A stretch of DNA of 64,000 nucleotides from Hymenobacter sp. DG25B. Its GTDB lineage: Bacteria; Bacteroidota; Bacteroidia; Cytophagales; Hymenobacteraceae. Of this stretch, positions 53,446-62,980 are shown piece by piece. The notes under the pieces were generated by a model. The model did no database searches. It was not told the DNA's origin and was given only the letters and a program-made list of their open reading frames with translations. Where the stretch lies: positions 1,364,001-1,428,000 of the forward strand of contig NZ_CP010054.1 of assembly GCF_000801315.1 (NCBI RefSeq), written 5' to 3'. Positions within the stretch are counted from its first letter, which is position 1, and every line of letters starts with the position of its first letter. The translations under genes and the position numbers were made by a program.

Positions 53446-54639
53446 TTAGCGGGCTGTTTTGCGGCGGGTCAGTTCTTTCTGAATGAGCAAAAACTCCCGG
53501 CTGCTCTGGCCGGCAATGGCCGTATTTTCATCGGCGCGGCGCAGTAAATAAGGCATTACAGCCTCCACGGGGCCATAAGGCACGTACTTGGCCGTATTGT
53601 AGCCTGCGTGAGCCAGGTTGTAGCTTAGGTTGTCGCTCATGCCATAAAGCTGGGCAAACCAGATGCGTGGGTCGCCGGGCTGCAGGTTGTGCTGCTGCAT
53701 GAGTTGGGTGAGCAGCAAGGAGCTGGCTTCGTTGTGGGTACCCGCGCAAATGCTGATGCGGTCGGCGTGCTCCACGCAGAAGCGCAGGGCCTCATTGTAC
53801 AGTTCGTCGGTAGCGGCTTTGGTGGGGTTTATGGGGTTAGGGTTGCCGCGCTGGGCCGCCACCCTAGTTTCCTTTTCCATATAAGCCCCGCGCACCAGCT
53901 TACCGCCCAGGTAATAGTTGCCCTTCTCGGCGGCGGTGCAGGCCTGCTGGATAGCTGCCAGCCGGTCGTGGCGGTAGAGCTGGTAAGTGTTCCAGACAAT
54001 GGCCGACTCCTTATTATACCGGGCCATCATCTCATAGGAGAGCTGGTCAATGGTTTCCTGAAACCAGCTTTCCTCAGCATCAATAAATACCCGTACGCCA
54101 TAGCGGTGCGCCTGGGCGCAGATAGCATCAATGCGGGCGTGGGCGCGCTCGTAGCTGGTTTGCTCCGCCGGCGTGAGGGGCTTTTTGTCCTGTATTTTTT
54201 CCAGCAGGGCCGCATCGGCCACGCCGGTTACTTTAAATACTGAAAAAGGAATGTGCCGCGAGCGGTGCGCCATATCAATGGTGCCCAGAATCTCATCCAG
54301 GGTGTGGTCGAAGCTCTTTTCGCTGCCCTCGCCCTCCACGGAGTAGTCCAGGATGGTGCCGATGTTATAGCGGCCCAGCTCTTCAATCACGGGCAAACAC
54401 TCCTGAATGGTCTCGCCCCCGCAGAACTGCTCGAAAATGGAGTTCTTGATGAGGAATTTGGTGCCGGGCAGGTGCCATTTCAGCGCGGCCTTCATCATAC
54501 CGCCGCCCAGCTTCACCAAGCCATTATTGTTCATGGCCGCAAACAGGCCGTACATTTTCCGCAGCTCCGCATTCGATTTGGAAGCGAAGGCAATGGCGGT
54601 ATCCTCAAAAGAAACGGGGAGAACTTGGGTGCGGGGCAT
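53446..54639 (-). CDS. Proline dehydrogenase (monofunctional)
   Basis: A 397-residue FAD-dependent enzyme oxidising proline to pyrroline-5-carboxylate. The TIM-barrel signature near the end includes YLLRRADENTAIAGQ, the Arg-Arg-x-x-Glu-Asn pattern that binds proline. The barrel also shows VRGAYMEKETR, FIDAEESWF and the LGGKLVRGAYM strand. It is the short single-domain form (about 400 residues) and not the long PutA fusion. I start at 54639 (MPRTQVLPVSFED); the frame runs to 54666, but the upstream part is unlike relatives. It is divergent from the aromatic-pathway gene at 54806. Confidence 0.92.
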   Translation of the reverse strand: MPRTQVLPVSFEDTAIAFASKSNAELRKMYGLFAAMNNNGLVKLGGGMMKAALKWHLPGTKFLIKNSIFEQFCGGETIQECLPVIEELGRYNIGTILDYSVEGEGSEKSFDHTLDEILGTIDMAHRSRHIPFSVFKVTGVADAALLEKIQDKKPLTPAEQTSYERAHARIDAICAQAHRYGVRVFIDAEESWFQETIDQLSYEMMARYNKESAIVWNTYQLYRHDRLAAIQQACTAAEKGNYYLGGKLVRGAYMEKETRVAAQRGNPNPINPTKAATDELYNEALRFCVEHADRISICAGTHNEASSLLLTQLMQQHNLQPGDPRIWFAQLYGMSDNLSYNLAHAGYNTAKYVPYGPVEAVMPYLLRRADENTAIAGQSSREFLLIQKELTRRKTAR

Positions 54640-54805
54640 GCAGGTGGTAGTTTTGAGCGGTGCCAACAGATAGCACGTTCGCGCTGCGAAGATAGCCGGT
54701 AAACATCGTTTTGGCTGTGTTAGTTAGTGCGGTGTCTGGTACTATTACCTGCCGGGCGCCCGAACCGCCCAAACGGCCCCGGCTGCTTGTATTCAATTGC
54801 TCTCC

Positions 54806-55903
54806 ATGGAAGTAACTCACCTCGCTGATACTTTTTTTACCCGCCGGCTGACGGCTAAGGGCCAACCTTTACTAATTGCCGGCCCCTGCAGCGCCGAAAC
54901 CGAAGAACAGGTGCTGGCCACGGCCCGCAGCCTGCAGGCCCTGGGCAATATTGATTTGTTCCGGGCTGGAATCTGGAAGCCCCGCACCCGGCCGGGCTCT
55001 TTTGAAGGCATGGGCAAAACCGCCCTGCCATGGCTGCAGCGCGTGCAGCAGGAAATAGGTTTGCCGGTAGCCATAGAAGTAGCCACGCCCCACCACGTAG
55101 AGCAAGCCTTGGCGCACGGCATTGATGTACTCTGGATTGGAGCCCGCACCACGGTAAATCCCTTTGCCGTGCAGGAGCTGGCCGATGCTTTGGCCGGCAC
55201 CGGCGTGCCCGTGATGGTGAAAAACCCCGTGAACCCCGATGTAGCCCTCTGGGCCGGGGCCCTGGAGCGGCTGGAGCGGGCCGGCATCACCAATCTGGCT
55301 GCTATACACCGGGGCTTCAGCACCTTTGCGCCTTCTCGCTACCGCAATGCCCCCACTTGGGCTCTGCCCATTGAGCTGAAAACCCGCTTTCCGCATATTC
55401 CGCTCATCTGCGACCCCAGCCATATTGGCGGCCGCCGCGACCTGCTGCTGCCCATCGCCCAGAAAGCCCTTGATCTGGATTATGATGGGCTGATGATTGA
55501 AACGCACCCCGACCCCGACCACGCCCTTTCCGATGCCGAGCAGCAGGTGACGCCGCAGCGCCTGGGCGAAATTCTCAGCGAGTTAAAGTACCGTTACCGC
55601 TCTTCCGACAATGCCGAGTACCTCAATAAAGCGGAAGAGCTGCGGCAGAAAATGGACGTAGCCGACCGCGAAATTATTGAGGCGCTGGCCCGGCGCATGT
55701 CTTTGGTAGAAGAGCTGGCGGCTTACAAAAAGGAAAATAACGTGAAGATTCTGCAGCTGGACCGCTGGCAGGAAATTTTCACCTCCCGCGCCGAATGGGC
55801 CGGGCGGGTAGGCGTGAATGAGAAGTTTGTGGAGGAGCTCTACAAGCTGATTCACATTGAAAGCATCCGCAAGCAAACGGAAATTCTGAATCGGCCGGAG
55901 TAG
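54806..55903 (+). CDS. DAHP synthase fused to chorismate mutase
   Basis: A 365-residue bifunctional enzyme. The N-terminal DAHP synthase domain (about residues 1-260) condenses phosphoenolpyruvate and erythrose-4-phosphate to start the shikimate pathway. It has LLIAGPCSAET at the start, GIWKPRTRPGSFEG, and the metal-binding late region LICDPSHIGG. The C-terminal AroQ-type chorismate mutase (about 270-365) begins LRQKMDVADREIIEALARRM, and may serve for Phe/Tyr synthesis and for feedback control. The frame opens from a TTG at 54797, but the ATG at 54806 is the better start. aroB and aroA lie downstream. Confidence 0.94.
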   Translation: MEVTHLADTFFTRRLTAKGQPLLIAGPCSAETEEQVLATARSLQALGNIDLFRAGIWKPRTRPGSFEGMGKTALPWLQRVQQEIGLPVAIEVATPHHVEQALAHGIDVLWIGARTTVNPFAVQELADALAGTGVPVMVKNPVNPDVALWAGALERLERAGITNLAAIHRGFSTFAPSRYRNAPTWALPIELKTRFPHIPLICDPSHIGGRRDLLLPIAQKALDLDYDGLMIETHPDPDHALSDAEQQVTPQRLGEILSELKYRYRSSDNAEYLNKAEELRQKMDVADREIIEALARRMSLVEELAAYKKENNVKILQLDRWQEIFTSRAEWAGRVGVNEKFVEELYKLIHIESIRKQTEILNRPE

Positions 55904-55951
55904 CAGTCTACTTTAAAGAAAAAGATATTCAGAACTAAGTAAAAAAGAGCA

Positions 55952-56407
55952 GTGGGATTTTTTTCAAAAGAAGAATATTCAGAAACCGAAGCGTTACTTC
56001 TGAATATTGCCCGAAATCCTATCAGTGGAGTGGTGATGACAACCTATGACGATAATGTAGAGTTATTATTTAGTACATGTGATGTTAATTCTGAAGTAGA
56101 AAATTTCTTAACTAAACTAAAATTTAAAACAACATGGTTTGTAAGACAAAATCATTCTGAATTTTTTCCATACAGAGTAAACTCTGCTTCTCCTTTATTT
56201 AAAGTAAAAAAATCAAAGCTATTGTTATCCATGATTGAAAAAAGAAGTAGTGATTACGAGGATTGGAAATCATGGGATAAGCGAATCTATCATCATTTTT
56301 TATTTCTATCAGATTCCAACTATATAGATATCATTGCTGAGGAATTTATTCTTGAAAAGGCCAGTGAATTAGAAAATATCAAATATAAAACCTTAGTAAT
56401 AACATAG
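55952..56407 (+). CDS. AT-rich orphan protein inside the aromatic gene cluster
   Basis: A 151-residue soluble protein I do not recognise. It starts at a GTG (55952) and reads MGFFSKEEYSETEALLL. No signal peptide or membrane helix is visible. It is rich in Lys, Asp, Ser and aromatic residues (Phe, Tyr, Trp). A 60-base sample (56101-56160) has 13 G or C, against about 60 percent or more in aroB. It sits between DAHP synthase-CM and aroB on the same strand, 48 bases from the first and 50 from the second. The composition suggests recent acquisition. Confidence 0.7.
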   Translation: MGFFSKEEYSETEALLLNIARNPISGVVMTTYDDNVELLFSTCDVNSEVENFLTKLKFKTTWFVRQNHSEFFPYRVNSASPLFKVKKSKLLLSMIEKRSSDYEDWKSWDKRIYHHFLFLSDSNYIDIIAEEFILEKASELENIKYKTLVIT

Positions 56408-56457
56408 ATAAAGCAAATAAATATTGCTTTTGAAGGATTTCTTACATCATTTGCTCC

Positions 56458-57501
56458 ATGACCCAAAACGCCCCTATTATTGGTTCGGAAGCTTTACCTG
56501 CGCTGGCGGAGGTATTGCGCCGGCCGGCCATCAGCCAGGTTTTTGTGCTGACGGATGCTAACACCAGCCGTTTGTGCTATGACCGCCTGCTGCCATACTT
56601 GCCGGAAGGCCATACGCTGCTGGAAATACCAGCCGGCGAGGAATATAAAGCACTGGCCTCCTGCGAAACGGTGTGGACGGAGCTGACCGAGCACCGCGCC
56701 GACCGGTTTGCGATGCTAGTGAACCTCGGCGGCGGCGTAATTACCGATTTAGGCGGCTTCTGCGCGGCGCTGTATAAGCGCGGTATTCTGTTTGTGCAGG
56801 TGCCCACCACGCTGCTGGCGCAGGTAGATGCCAGCGTGGGCGGCAAAACCGGCATCGACTATCTGGGCTTCAAAAACCAGCTAGGCGTTTTTCAGGAGCC
56901 CACCGGCGTATTCATCCACCCACCATTCCTCACCACCCTGGACCCCCGACAACTAAAATCGGGGTATGCGGAAATGGTGAAGCACTGGCTGATTGCCGAT
57001 GCGCGGGCTTTTGACCGCCACCGCCAGGAAGGCATGTTTGTGGAAGACTGGACGCCGCTCATTCAGCATTCAGTAGATATCAAACGTAACATTGTAGCCC
57101 AGGACCCGCTGGAAACCGGCCTGCGCAAAGTGCTCAACTTTGGCCATACGGTGGGCCACGCGCTAGAAAGCTACCTGCTCACGCAGCCGGGCCGCGAAAT
57201 TCTGCACGGCGAAGCCGTGGCGGCCGGTATGATTTGCGAAAGCTGGCTGTCGGTGCAAAAAGGGTTGCTGAGTGCCGAAGAGCTGGATAAAATCGAAACT
57301 TTCCTGTTCACCGTGTTCGAGAAGGTGCAGTTTGTCACCCTCGAAACCGATGCCATTGCCGACTACGCCCGCCAGGACAAGAAAAACTCCGGCGCCGCTA
57401 TTAACTGCACGCTGCTGAAAGGCATAGGCCAGGCCGTATACGACCAGCCCGTAACCCTGCCGGAGCTGGCCGATTCGCTTCGTTACTACCATCATCTGTG
57501 A
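56458..57501 (+). CDS. aroB: 3-dehydroquinate synthase AroB
   Basis: A 347-residue NAD- and metal-dependent enzyme making 3-dehydroquinate from DAHP, step two of the shikimate pathway. NAD-binding GGGVITDLGGF, SVGGKTGID, and the zinc-binding LNFGHTVGHALE region are present, with the later HGEAVAAGM helping to complete the metal site. The start at 56458 (MTQNAPIIG) is followed by a normal N-terminal fold. Its last four bases overlap the start of aroA (GTGA), so translation of the two is coupled. Confidence 0.95.
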   Translation: MTQNAPIIGSEALPALAEVLRRPAISQVFVLTDANTSRLCYDRLLPYLPEGHTLLEIPAGEEYKALASCETVWTELTEHRADRFAMLVNLGGGVITDLGGFCAALYKRGILFVQVPTTLLAQVDASVGGKTGIDYLGFKNQLGVFQEPTGVFIHPPFLTTLDPRQLKSGYAEMVKHWLIADARAFDRHRQEGMFVEDWTPLIQHSVDIKRNIVAQDPLETGLRKVLNFGHTVGHALESYLLTQPGREILHGEAVAAGMICESWLSVQKGLLSAEELDKIETFLFTVFEKVQFVTLETDAIADYARQDKKNSGAAINCTLLKGIGQAVYDQPVTLPELADSLRYYHHL

Positions 57502-58742
57502 GTTCTCCTTCTCTCTCTCTGCGCTGGAATGGCGGCCCGCTCCGCGGCACTGCGCAGCTTCCGGCCTCTAAAAGCGAAAGCAACCGGGTGCTAATTCTGC
57601 AGGCTTTGGCTGGCGGCGGAAACCTGGCCAATTTGTCAGACGCCAACGACACTCAGCTCATGCAACGGCTCTTGTCGGTGCCTGATGCGGAGGTGGTGGA
57701 TGCGGAAGATGCAGGCACTGTGATGCGCTTCCTGACGGCCTATCTGGCCGTAACCAACCGCCGGGTACTTCTTACCGGTACGGCGCGCATGCGCCAGCGA
57801 CCTATTGAGGTGCTGGTAGATGCCCTGCGCCAGTTAGGCGCCCGTATCAGCTACGAGGAGCAGCCCGGCTACCCGCCGCTGCGCCTGGAAGGCTGGGCCC
57901 CGGCGGCTACCGAAGAGATGCCCGAGCTCATGGTGCGCGGCGACATCAGCAGCCAGTATATATCGGCACTGCTGATGATTGCGCCTATGCTACCGGCTGG
58001 CCTGCGCATCCGCCTTACCGGCACGGTGGGCTCCCGGCCCTATATTCGCATGACGCAGGCTTTGATGCAGCATTTCGGGGCCCGCGCCCGCGACTTGGGC
58101 AGCGTGCTGGAAGTGCAGCCGCAGCCCTATCAACCCGCCGACTACACCGTAGAAAGTGACTGGTCGGCGGCCAGCTACTGGTACGCAATGATAGCGCTGG
58201 GACCGGCCGGCTCTGAAATCACGCTGCCGGGCCTGCGCCGGTATTCCCTGCAGGGCGACCAGGCCATTGTAGCCATTATGGAGCAGCTGGGCGTAGCCAC
58301 GGAATATGTAGAAAATGGTGTGCGCCTGACGCAGATAGCGCCCGGCCCGGCCGTAGCGCAGGACTTCACCCATTGCCCTGACCTGGCCCAAACCGTGGCT
58401 GTAGTAGCCGCTGCCCTGGAAATTCCGGTGGATATGACGGGGCTGGAAAGCCTGCGCATCAAGGAAACCGACCGGATTGCGGCCCTGCAAGCGGAGCTGG
58501 CCAAATTTGGGGGTGCGCTTACGGACCTGGGCGAAGGCCGCTTCCGCGTAACGGCCGCCAACTTCCACGTGCAGGGTCAAACCATTGCAACCTACCACGA
58601 CCACCGCATGGCCATGGCATTTGCGCCTTTAGCTCTGCGGGGGGCGCTTACCATTGAAGCGCCGCAGGTAGTGCGTAAATCGTACCCGCAGTTCTGGAAG
58701 GAGCTGGAAAAGGCCAGGTTTGAAGTGTATCCGGAGTTATAA
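57498..58742 (+). CDS. aroA: EPSP synthase AroA
   Basis: A 414-residue enzyme transferring enolpyruvate to shikimate-3-phosphate, the sixth step of the shikimate pathway. The N-terminal substrate loop has SKSESNR with K25, S26 and R30, and the later LRIKETDRI strand contacts phosphoenolpyruvate. YHDHRMAMAFAPLAL marks the C-terminal domain. The start is a GTG overlapping the aroB stop. The protein is slightly short for the family, but both domains appear complete. Confidence 0.94.
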   Translation: MSSPSLSLRWNGGPLRGTAQLPASKSESNRVLILQALAGGGNLANLSDANDTQLMQRLLSVPDAEVVDAEDAGTVMRFLTAYLAVTNRRVLLTGTARMRQRPIEVLVDALRQLGARISYEEQPGYPPLRLEGWAPAATEEMPELMVRGDISSQYISALLMIAPMLPAGLRIRLTGTVGSRPYIRMTQALMQHFGARARDLGSVLEVQPQPYQPADYTVESDWSAASYWYAMIALGPAGSEITLPGLRRYSLQGDQAIVAIMEQLGVATEYVENGVRLTQIAPGPAVAQDFTHCPDLAQTVAVVAAALEIPVDMTGLESLRIKETDRIAALQAELAKFGGALTDLGEGRFRVTAANFHVQGQTIATYHDHRMAMAFAPLALRGALTIEAPQVVRKSYPQFWKELEKARFEVYPEL

Positions 58743-58762
58743 TCCGCAACGGGAGGGACAGG

Positions 58763-59563
58763 CTAACGCAGTTGGCGGAAATAGTCAGCCGATTTCAATA
58801 ACCGGCTGCCGTACCAGCTGAATAGTTCGCCGTCTACAATGCGTACCTGCGCCGCCGGACAGATGGCCTGAAACTCAGCCAGGTGCTTTTCGCCGAAAGG
58901 ATAAGGCTCTGACGACAGCAGAATCTGCTGCGGATTGGCCGCTGCCAGCTGTTCCGAGTTGATTTCGGGATAACGCGAGAGGTGACCGAATACATTCTGA
59001 AAGCCAGCCGCCTGCAGCATCTCATTAATGTAAGTTCCGCCGGCGGCCACCATATAAGGCTTGCGCCAGATGAAGTATACTGCCGGAACCAATCCCTGCG
59101 GCTGGCAGGCCAGGTTGGTGAAGGAGGTTTGAATTTGTTGGGCAAGGGCCTCAGCGCGCTCTTTGCGGCCGGTAATTAGCCCCACGCGGCGTATCATGTC
59201 CAGCGCCTCTTCCAGCGTGCTAATGTCGCTCATCCAGACCGGGTACCGGGCCGCCAGCTGCTCAATGCCCTCCTGAAAATTTTCTTCCTTATTGCCAATA
59301 ATCAAATCGGGTTTGAGCTCGGCAATTCGGTCGAAATGGAAGTCTTTTGTTCCCCCAATGATAGTAGCCTGCTTGCGGGCCTGCGCGGGATGCACGCAGA
59401 ATTTGGTAACGCCCACCACTTGCTCGCCCAAACCCAGATCAAATAAAAGCTCCGTCTGGGAAGGCACCAACGACACAATGCGCCGGGGCGGAAACGGCAC
59501 CGTCACCCGCCGGTTCATCTGGTCGGTTACGGTAAGGGGTAAGGAGGGAGTAGGTGGCAGCAT
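58763..59563 (-). CDS. BtuF-like periplasmic-binding-fold protein lacking a signal peptide
   Basis: A 266-residue protein of the helical-backbone metal receptor (BtuF/TroA) superfamily, used to deliver cobalamin or iron chelates to ABC importers. The opening VTVPFPPRRIVSLVPSQTELLFDLG and the LKPDLIIGNKEENF stretch are typical of BtuF-like proteins. No signal peptide or lipobox is visible at residue 1 or at the alternative Met16, so export is doubtful. No ABC permease or ATPase is adjacent. It could be a cytosolic cobalamin- or corrinoid-binding variant. Confidence 0.85.
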   Translation of the reverse strand: MLPPTPSLPLTVTDQMNRRVTVPFPPRRIVSLVPSQTELLFDLGLGEQVVGVTKFCVHPAQARKQATIIGGTKDFHFDRIAELKPDLIIGNKEENFQEGIEQLAARYPVWMSDISTLEEALDMIRRVGLITGRKERAEALAQQIQTSFTNLACQPQGLVPAVYFIWRKPYMVAAGGTYINEMLQAAGFQNVFGHLSRYPEINSEQLAAANPQQILLSSEPYPFGEKHLAEFQAICPAAQVRIVDGELFSWYGSRLLKSADYFRQLR

Positions 59564-59571
59564 ATAGAAAA

Positions 59572-59684
59572 CAGAACGTCATGTCGAGCGAAGCCGAGAC
59601 ATCTCGCGGGCTGATGTTGGGATAGTAATCAAACTATTCACCACACTAGCGAGATGCTTCGGCTACGCTCAGCATGACGTTCTG
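59572..59684. repeat. Long REP-like inverted repeat, family C copy 2
   Basis: Arms of 36 bases (59572-59607 and 59649-59684) with about five mismatches. The right arm resembles the 20810-20901 copy closely, and the left has drifted. It lies between two leftward genes and is the most degraded of the five palindromes. Confidence 0.8.
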
Positions 59685-59703
59685 CTGTGCTTGGAAGGGT
59701 TAG

Positions 59704-60774
59704 TTATTTGAAATACCGGAAATCGTGGCCGTCTTCGATGCGCAGTAGCGACTCGTAGATGAGCTTCGTTACGTTCTCCACGTCGTCTTTATGCACGGTT
59801 TCCACGGTGGTGTGCATGTACTTTAGCGGCAGGGAAATCAGGGCGGAGGCTACGCCGGCGCTGGAGTAGGCAAAGGCGTCCGTGTCGGTGCCGGTGGCGC
59901 GGGTGGCGGCGGCGCGCTGGAAGGGAATTTCTGATTTCTGGGCGGTTTCAATGATGAGGTCGCGCAGGTTGTTCTGCACGGCCGGGCCGTAGGTAATCAC
60001 CGGGCCTTTGCCGCAGAACAGGTCGCCGGAGGTCTTTTTCTCGTACATCGGCGACTGGGTGTCGTGGGTCACGTCGGTAATGATGGCTACGTCCGGCTGA
60101 ATGCGGTGGGCAATCATTTCGGCGCCGCGCAAGCCAATTTCCTCCTGCACGGCATTCACAATGTAGAGGCCGTAGGGTAGCTCGTTCTTATTCTCCTTCA
60201 GCATGCGCGCCACTTCGGCAATCATGAAGCCGCCAATACGGTTATCCAGCGCGCGGCCCACGTAGAACTTCTCGTTCAGCACCATGAACTCGTCTTCGAA
60301 AGTGACAACCGAACCTACGTGAATGCCCATGGCTTCCACCTCTTCCTTGCTGGAAGCGCCACAGTCCAGATACACGGTTTCAATGGTAGGCGCTTTGTCC
60401 TGCTCCACCTTGCGCACATGAATGGCCGGCCAGCCAAACACGGCCTTCACAATGCCTTTGGCGGTGTGAATATTCACCCGTTTGCTGGGCGCTACCAGCG
60501 GATCGGAGCCGCCATTGCGGCGCAGGTACAGAAAGCCCGATTCGGTAATGAAATTGACGAAGTAGCTGATTTCGTCCGCGTGGGCTTCAATCACAACTTT
60601 GTACTTGGCTTTGGGGTTGATAACGCCTACCACCGTGCCGTAGGTATCCACGAAATACTCGTCGATATACGGTTTTATATACTCCAGCCACAGCTTCTGG
60701 CCTTCTTTTTCGAAGCCGGTAGGGGAGGCGTTGTTTAAGTATTTCTGGAGAAAATCGAAGCTTTCTGGACGCAT
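59704..60774 (-). CDS. M42 family metallo-aminopeptidase
   Basis: A 356-residue cytosolic aminopeptidase of the M42 (glutamyl aminopeptidase/TET) family, which forms large tetrahedral dodecamers. The metal site is marked by IEAHADEISY, GRALDNRIGG, and QEEIGLRGAE, and the later THDTQSP segment. The length fits the family (about 350). It removes N-terminal residues from peptides released by proteases. It follows the 104-residue membrane protein gene 14 bases away. Confidence 0.92.
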   Translation of the reverse strand: MRPESFDFLQKYLNNASPTGFEKEGQKLWLEYIKPYIDEYFVDTYGTVVGVINPKAKYKVVIEAHADEISYFVNFITESGFLYLRRNGGSDPLVAPSKRVNIHTAKGIVKAVFGWPAIHVRKVEQDKAPTIETVYLDCGASSKEEVEAMGIHVGSVVTFEDEFMVLNEKFYVGRALDNRIGGFMIAEVARMLKENKNELPYGLYIVNAVQEEIGLRGAEMIAHRIQPDVAIITDVTHDTQSPMYEKKTSGDLFCGKGPVITYGPAVQNNLRDLIIETAQKSEIPFQRAAATRATGTDTDAFAYSSAGVASALISLPLKYMHTTVETVHKDDVENVTKLIYESLLRIEDGHDFRYFK

Positions 60775-60788
60775 AAACTAGACTTGAC

Positions 60789-61103
60789 TTAGCGGTAAAA
60801 TTTGGAAGATCCGCGCACCATACTGATCGTAATCAGAATAGTACCAACAAATACCAAAAGGATAGGAAAAGTGGATGGATTAATGGTAAAGCTGATTGCC
60901 CCGATTAGGAATAATGCCCCAATTCGCAGCACATGATTACCTGCCCAGTGACTTAATTCTTTGGTATCCCGTACTCGTGTGGCATCGTATCCAGCCAGTA
61001 AATTCAGTTTTTGCCTGAAGCGGATCAGATAGCCAGTGTAGAGAAAAAAAAGCCCTAACAACCCGAAAATGCCTGGGCCAGCTACGGTTGCAAGTTCTTT
61101 CAT
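60789..61103 (-). CDS. Small membrane protein, DUF3784-like
   Basis: A 104-residue protein with three hydrophobic segments (about residues 8-28, 59-75 and 78-96). The middle stretch LLAGYDATRVRDTKELSHWAGN recalls the DUF3784 family, whose function is unknown. It lies between the M42 peptidase (14 bases) and the carboxyltransferase (16 bases), both on the same strand, so it is likely part of one transcript. The DUF assignment is tentative. Confidence 0.72.
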   Translation of the reverse strand: MKELATVAGPGIFGLLGLFFLYTGYLIRFRQKLNLLAGYDATRVRDTKELSHWAGNHVLRIGALFLIGAISFTINPSTFPILLVFVGTILITISMVRGSSKFYR

Positions 61104-61119
61104 AATAGCTTCCAGAGGG

Positions 61120-62685
61120 TTACAGCGGAATGTTGCCGTGCTTCTTACGGGGTAACGTATCCACTTTGTTCTCCAACATTTTGAAGGCCCGGATCAGCTT
61201 CTGCCGCGTCTGGGAAGGCAGAATTACCTCATCCACAAAGCCCCGGTGCGCCGCACGGTATGGCGTGGCAAACTTCTGCTGGTACTCATCCACCTTTTCC
61301 TGCAGCTTGGCTTCTGGGTCTTCGGCCTGGGCAATTTCCCGCTTAAAGATAATTTCCGCGGCACCCTTGGCACCCATTACGGCAATTTCAGCGGTGGGCC
61401 AGGCGTAGTTCATATCGGCGCCAATGTGCTTGGAGTTCATCACATCGTAAGCTCCGCCGTAGGCTTTGCGGGTAATGACGGTGATGCGCGGTACAGTGGC
61501 CTCGCAGAAGGCATAGAGCAGTTTGGCCCCGTTGGTGATGATGCCGCGCCACTCTTGGTCGGTGCCGGGCAGGAAACCGGGCACATCTTCCAGCACCAGC
61601 AGCGGAATGTTGAACGAGTCGCAGAACCGCACGAAGCGGGCGGCTTTGGTAGAGGCATTTATGTCCAGCACGCCCGCCAGTACGGAGGGCTGATTGCCTA
61701 CAATTCCAATGCTGCGGCCACCCAGGCGGGCAAAACCCACTACAATGTTCTCGGCAAAATTCTGGTGTACTTCCAGGAAGGAATTCGCATCAATGATGCC
61801 CTCAATTACTTCCCGGATATCGTAGGGCTGGTTGGGGTTTTCGGGAATGATGGTGTCCAGCACCGGACGCGCCTCGTCGGCGGCCTCATAGGGGAGGGCT
61901 GGGGCCGTTTCCTCGCAGTTCTGCGGCATGTAGCTCAGCAGGGCTTTGAGGTGGTTGATGCAGGCTACCTCATTAGCGCAGGAAAAGTGGGTTACACCGC
62001 TTTTGGCGGAGTGGGTGCTGGCGCCGCCCAACTCTTCGCTGGTTACGTTTTCGTGGGTTACGGTCTTCACCACGTTAGGGCCCGTCACGAACATGTAGCT
62101 CGTGTCTTCCACCATCAGAATGAAGTCCGTAATGGCAGGGGAGTACACCGCGCCGCCCGCGCACGGGCCCATAATGGCGGATAGCTGCGGCACCACGCCC
62201 GAGGCCAGGGTATTCTTGTAGAAGATATCAGCGTAGCCGCCCAAACTCACCACGCCTTCCTGAATGCGGGCGCCACCGGAGTCGTTCAGGCCAATAACGG
62301 GGGCGCCGTTTTTCATGGCCAGGTCCATAATCTTCACAATTTTTTCGGCGTGGGTTTCGCTCAGCGAGCCACCGAAAACCGTGAAATCCTGAGAGAAAAC
62401 GTACACCAAACGACCGTTTACGGTGCCATAGCCCGTTACTACTCCGTCGCCCAGGTAGTATTCCTTATCCAGCCCAAAGTCCTTAGAGCGGTGCATTACA
62501 AACTTGCCGATTTCCTCGAAGGAGCCTTCGTCCATCAGCAGGTCTACCCGTTCGCGGGCCGTGAGCTTGCCTTTTTTATGTTGGGCCTCAATTCTTGCCT
62601 GACCGCCGCCGAGTAGGGCTTCAGCATTTTTGCGGGCCAGAATTTCGATTTTACTCAGTTGGGCTTCAGCGTGTGGGTCAGACAT
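61120..62685 (-). CDS. Acyl-CoA carboxylase carboxyltransferase subunit (PccB/MmdA type)
   Basis: A 521-residue carboxyltransferase subunit that moves CO2 between biotin and an acyl-CoA, most like propionyl-CoA or methylmalonyl-CoA carboxyltransferases. The two crotonase-fold halves show [41 protein letters not shown] with GGYADIF, then [14 protein letters not shown] and the later [19 protein letters not shown]. The start at 62685 ([10 protein letters not shown]) matches the family's usual N-terminus. The biotin carboxylase and biotin carrier subunits are not in the window. The length is normal. Confidence 0.94.
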   Translation of the reverse strand: MSDPHAEAQLSKIEILARKNAEALLGGGQARIEAQHKKGKLTARERVDLLMDEGSFEEIGKFVMHRSKDFGLDKEYYLGDGVVTGYGTVNGRLVYVFSQDFTVFGGSLSETHAEKIVKIMDLAMKNGAPVIGLNDSGGARIQEGVVSLGGYADIFYKNTLASGVVPQLSAIMGPCAGGAVYSPAITDFILMVEDTSYMFVTGPNVVKTVTHENVTSEELGGASTHSAKSGVTHFSCANEVACINHLKALLSYMPQNCEETAPALPYEAADEARPVLDTIIPENPNQPYDIREVIEGIIDANSFLEVHQNFAENIVVGFARLGGRSIGIVGNQPSVLAGVLDINASTKAARFVRFCDSFNIPLLVLEDVPGFLPGTDQEWRGIITNGAKLLYAFCEATVPRITVITRKAYGGAYDVMNSKHIGADMNYAWPTAEIAVMGAKGAAEIIFKREIAQAEDPEAKLQEKVDEYQQKFATPYRAAHRGFVDEVILPSQTRQKLIRAFKMLENKVDTLPRKKHGNIPL

Positions 62686-62904
62686 TGGGTGGGGAAAGTC
62701 AGGGTAGCTACTTAGGTAAGAAGGCCAAAGGTAACGCACGAGTATAGAAAAGCCGCATCGGAATCTGGGTGGCCTTTATACTGTGCAGCAGTATGCTCAT
62801 ATTTGGAAACTGGCTAGTTGTAGAGCAGCAACTCAGTTACTTTCGTTGATTACTCTGACCGAGGCCTCATGATTCCAACAATCATAACCAGTATGGCAAG
62901 AGTG

Positions 62905-62932
62905 TTATGGGATGTGTATTATGGGATGTGTA
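62905..62932. repeat. Two 14-base tandem repeats ahead of an AT-rich gene
   Basis: TTATGGGATGTGTA occurs twice in a row (62905-62918 and 62919-62932). It lies 48 bases before the ATG at 62981. It may be a replication slippage product or a binding site. The rest of the 62686-62980 gap shows nothing further. Confidence 0.6.
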
Positions 62933-62980
62933 TTCCAGTAGAATAAGTATTAGTGGTAAATTTAAAAAAAAACAGTAACA

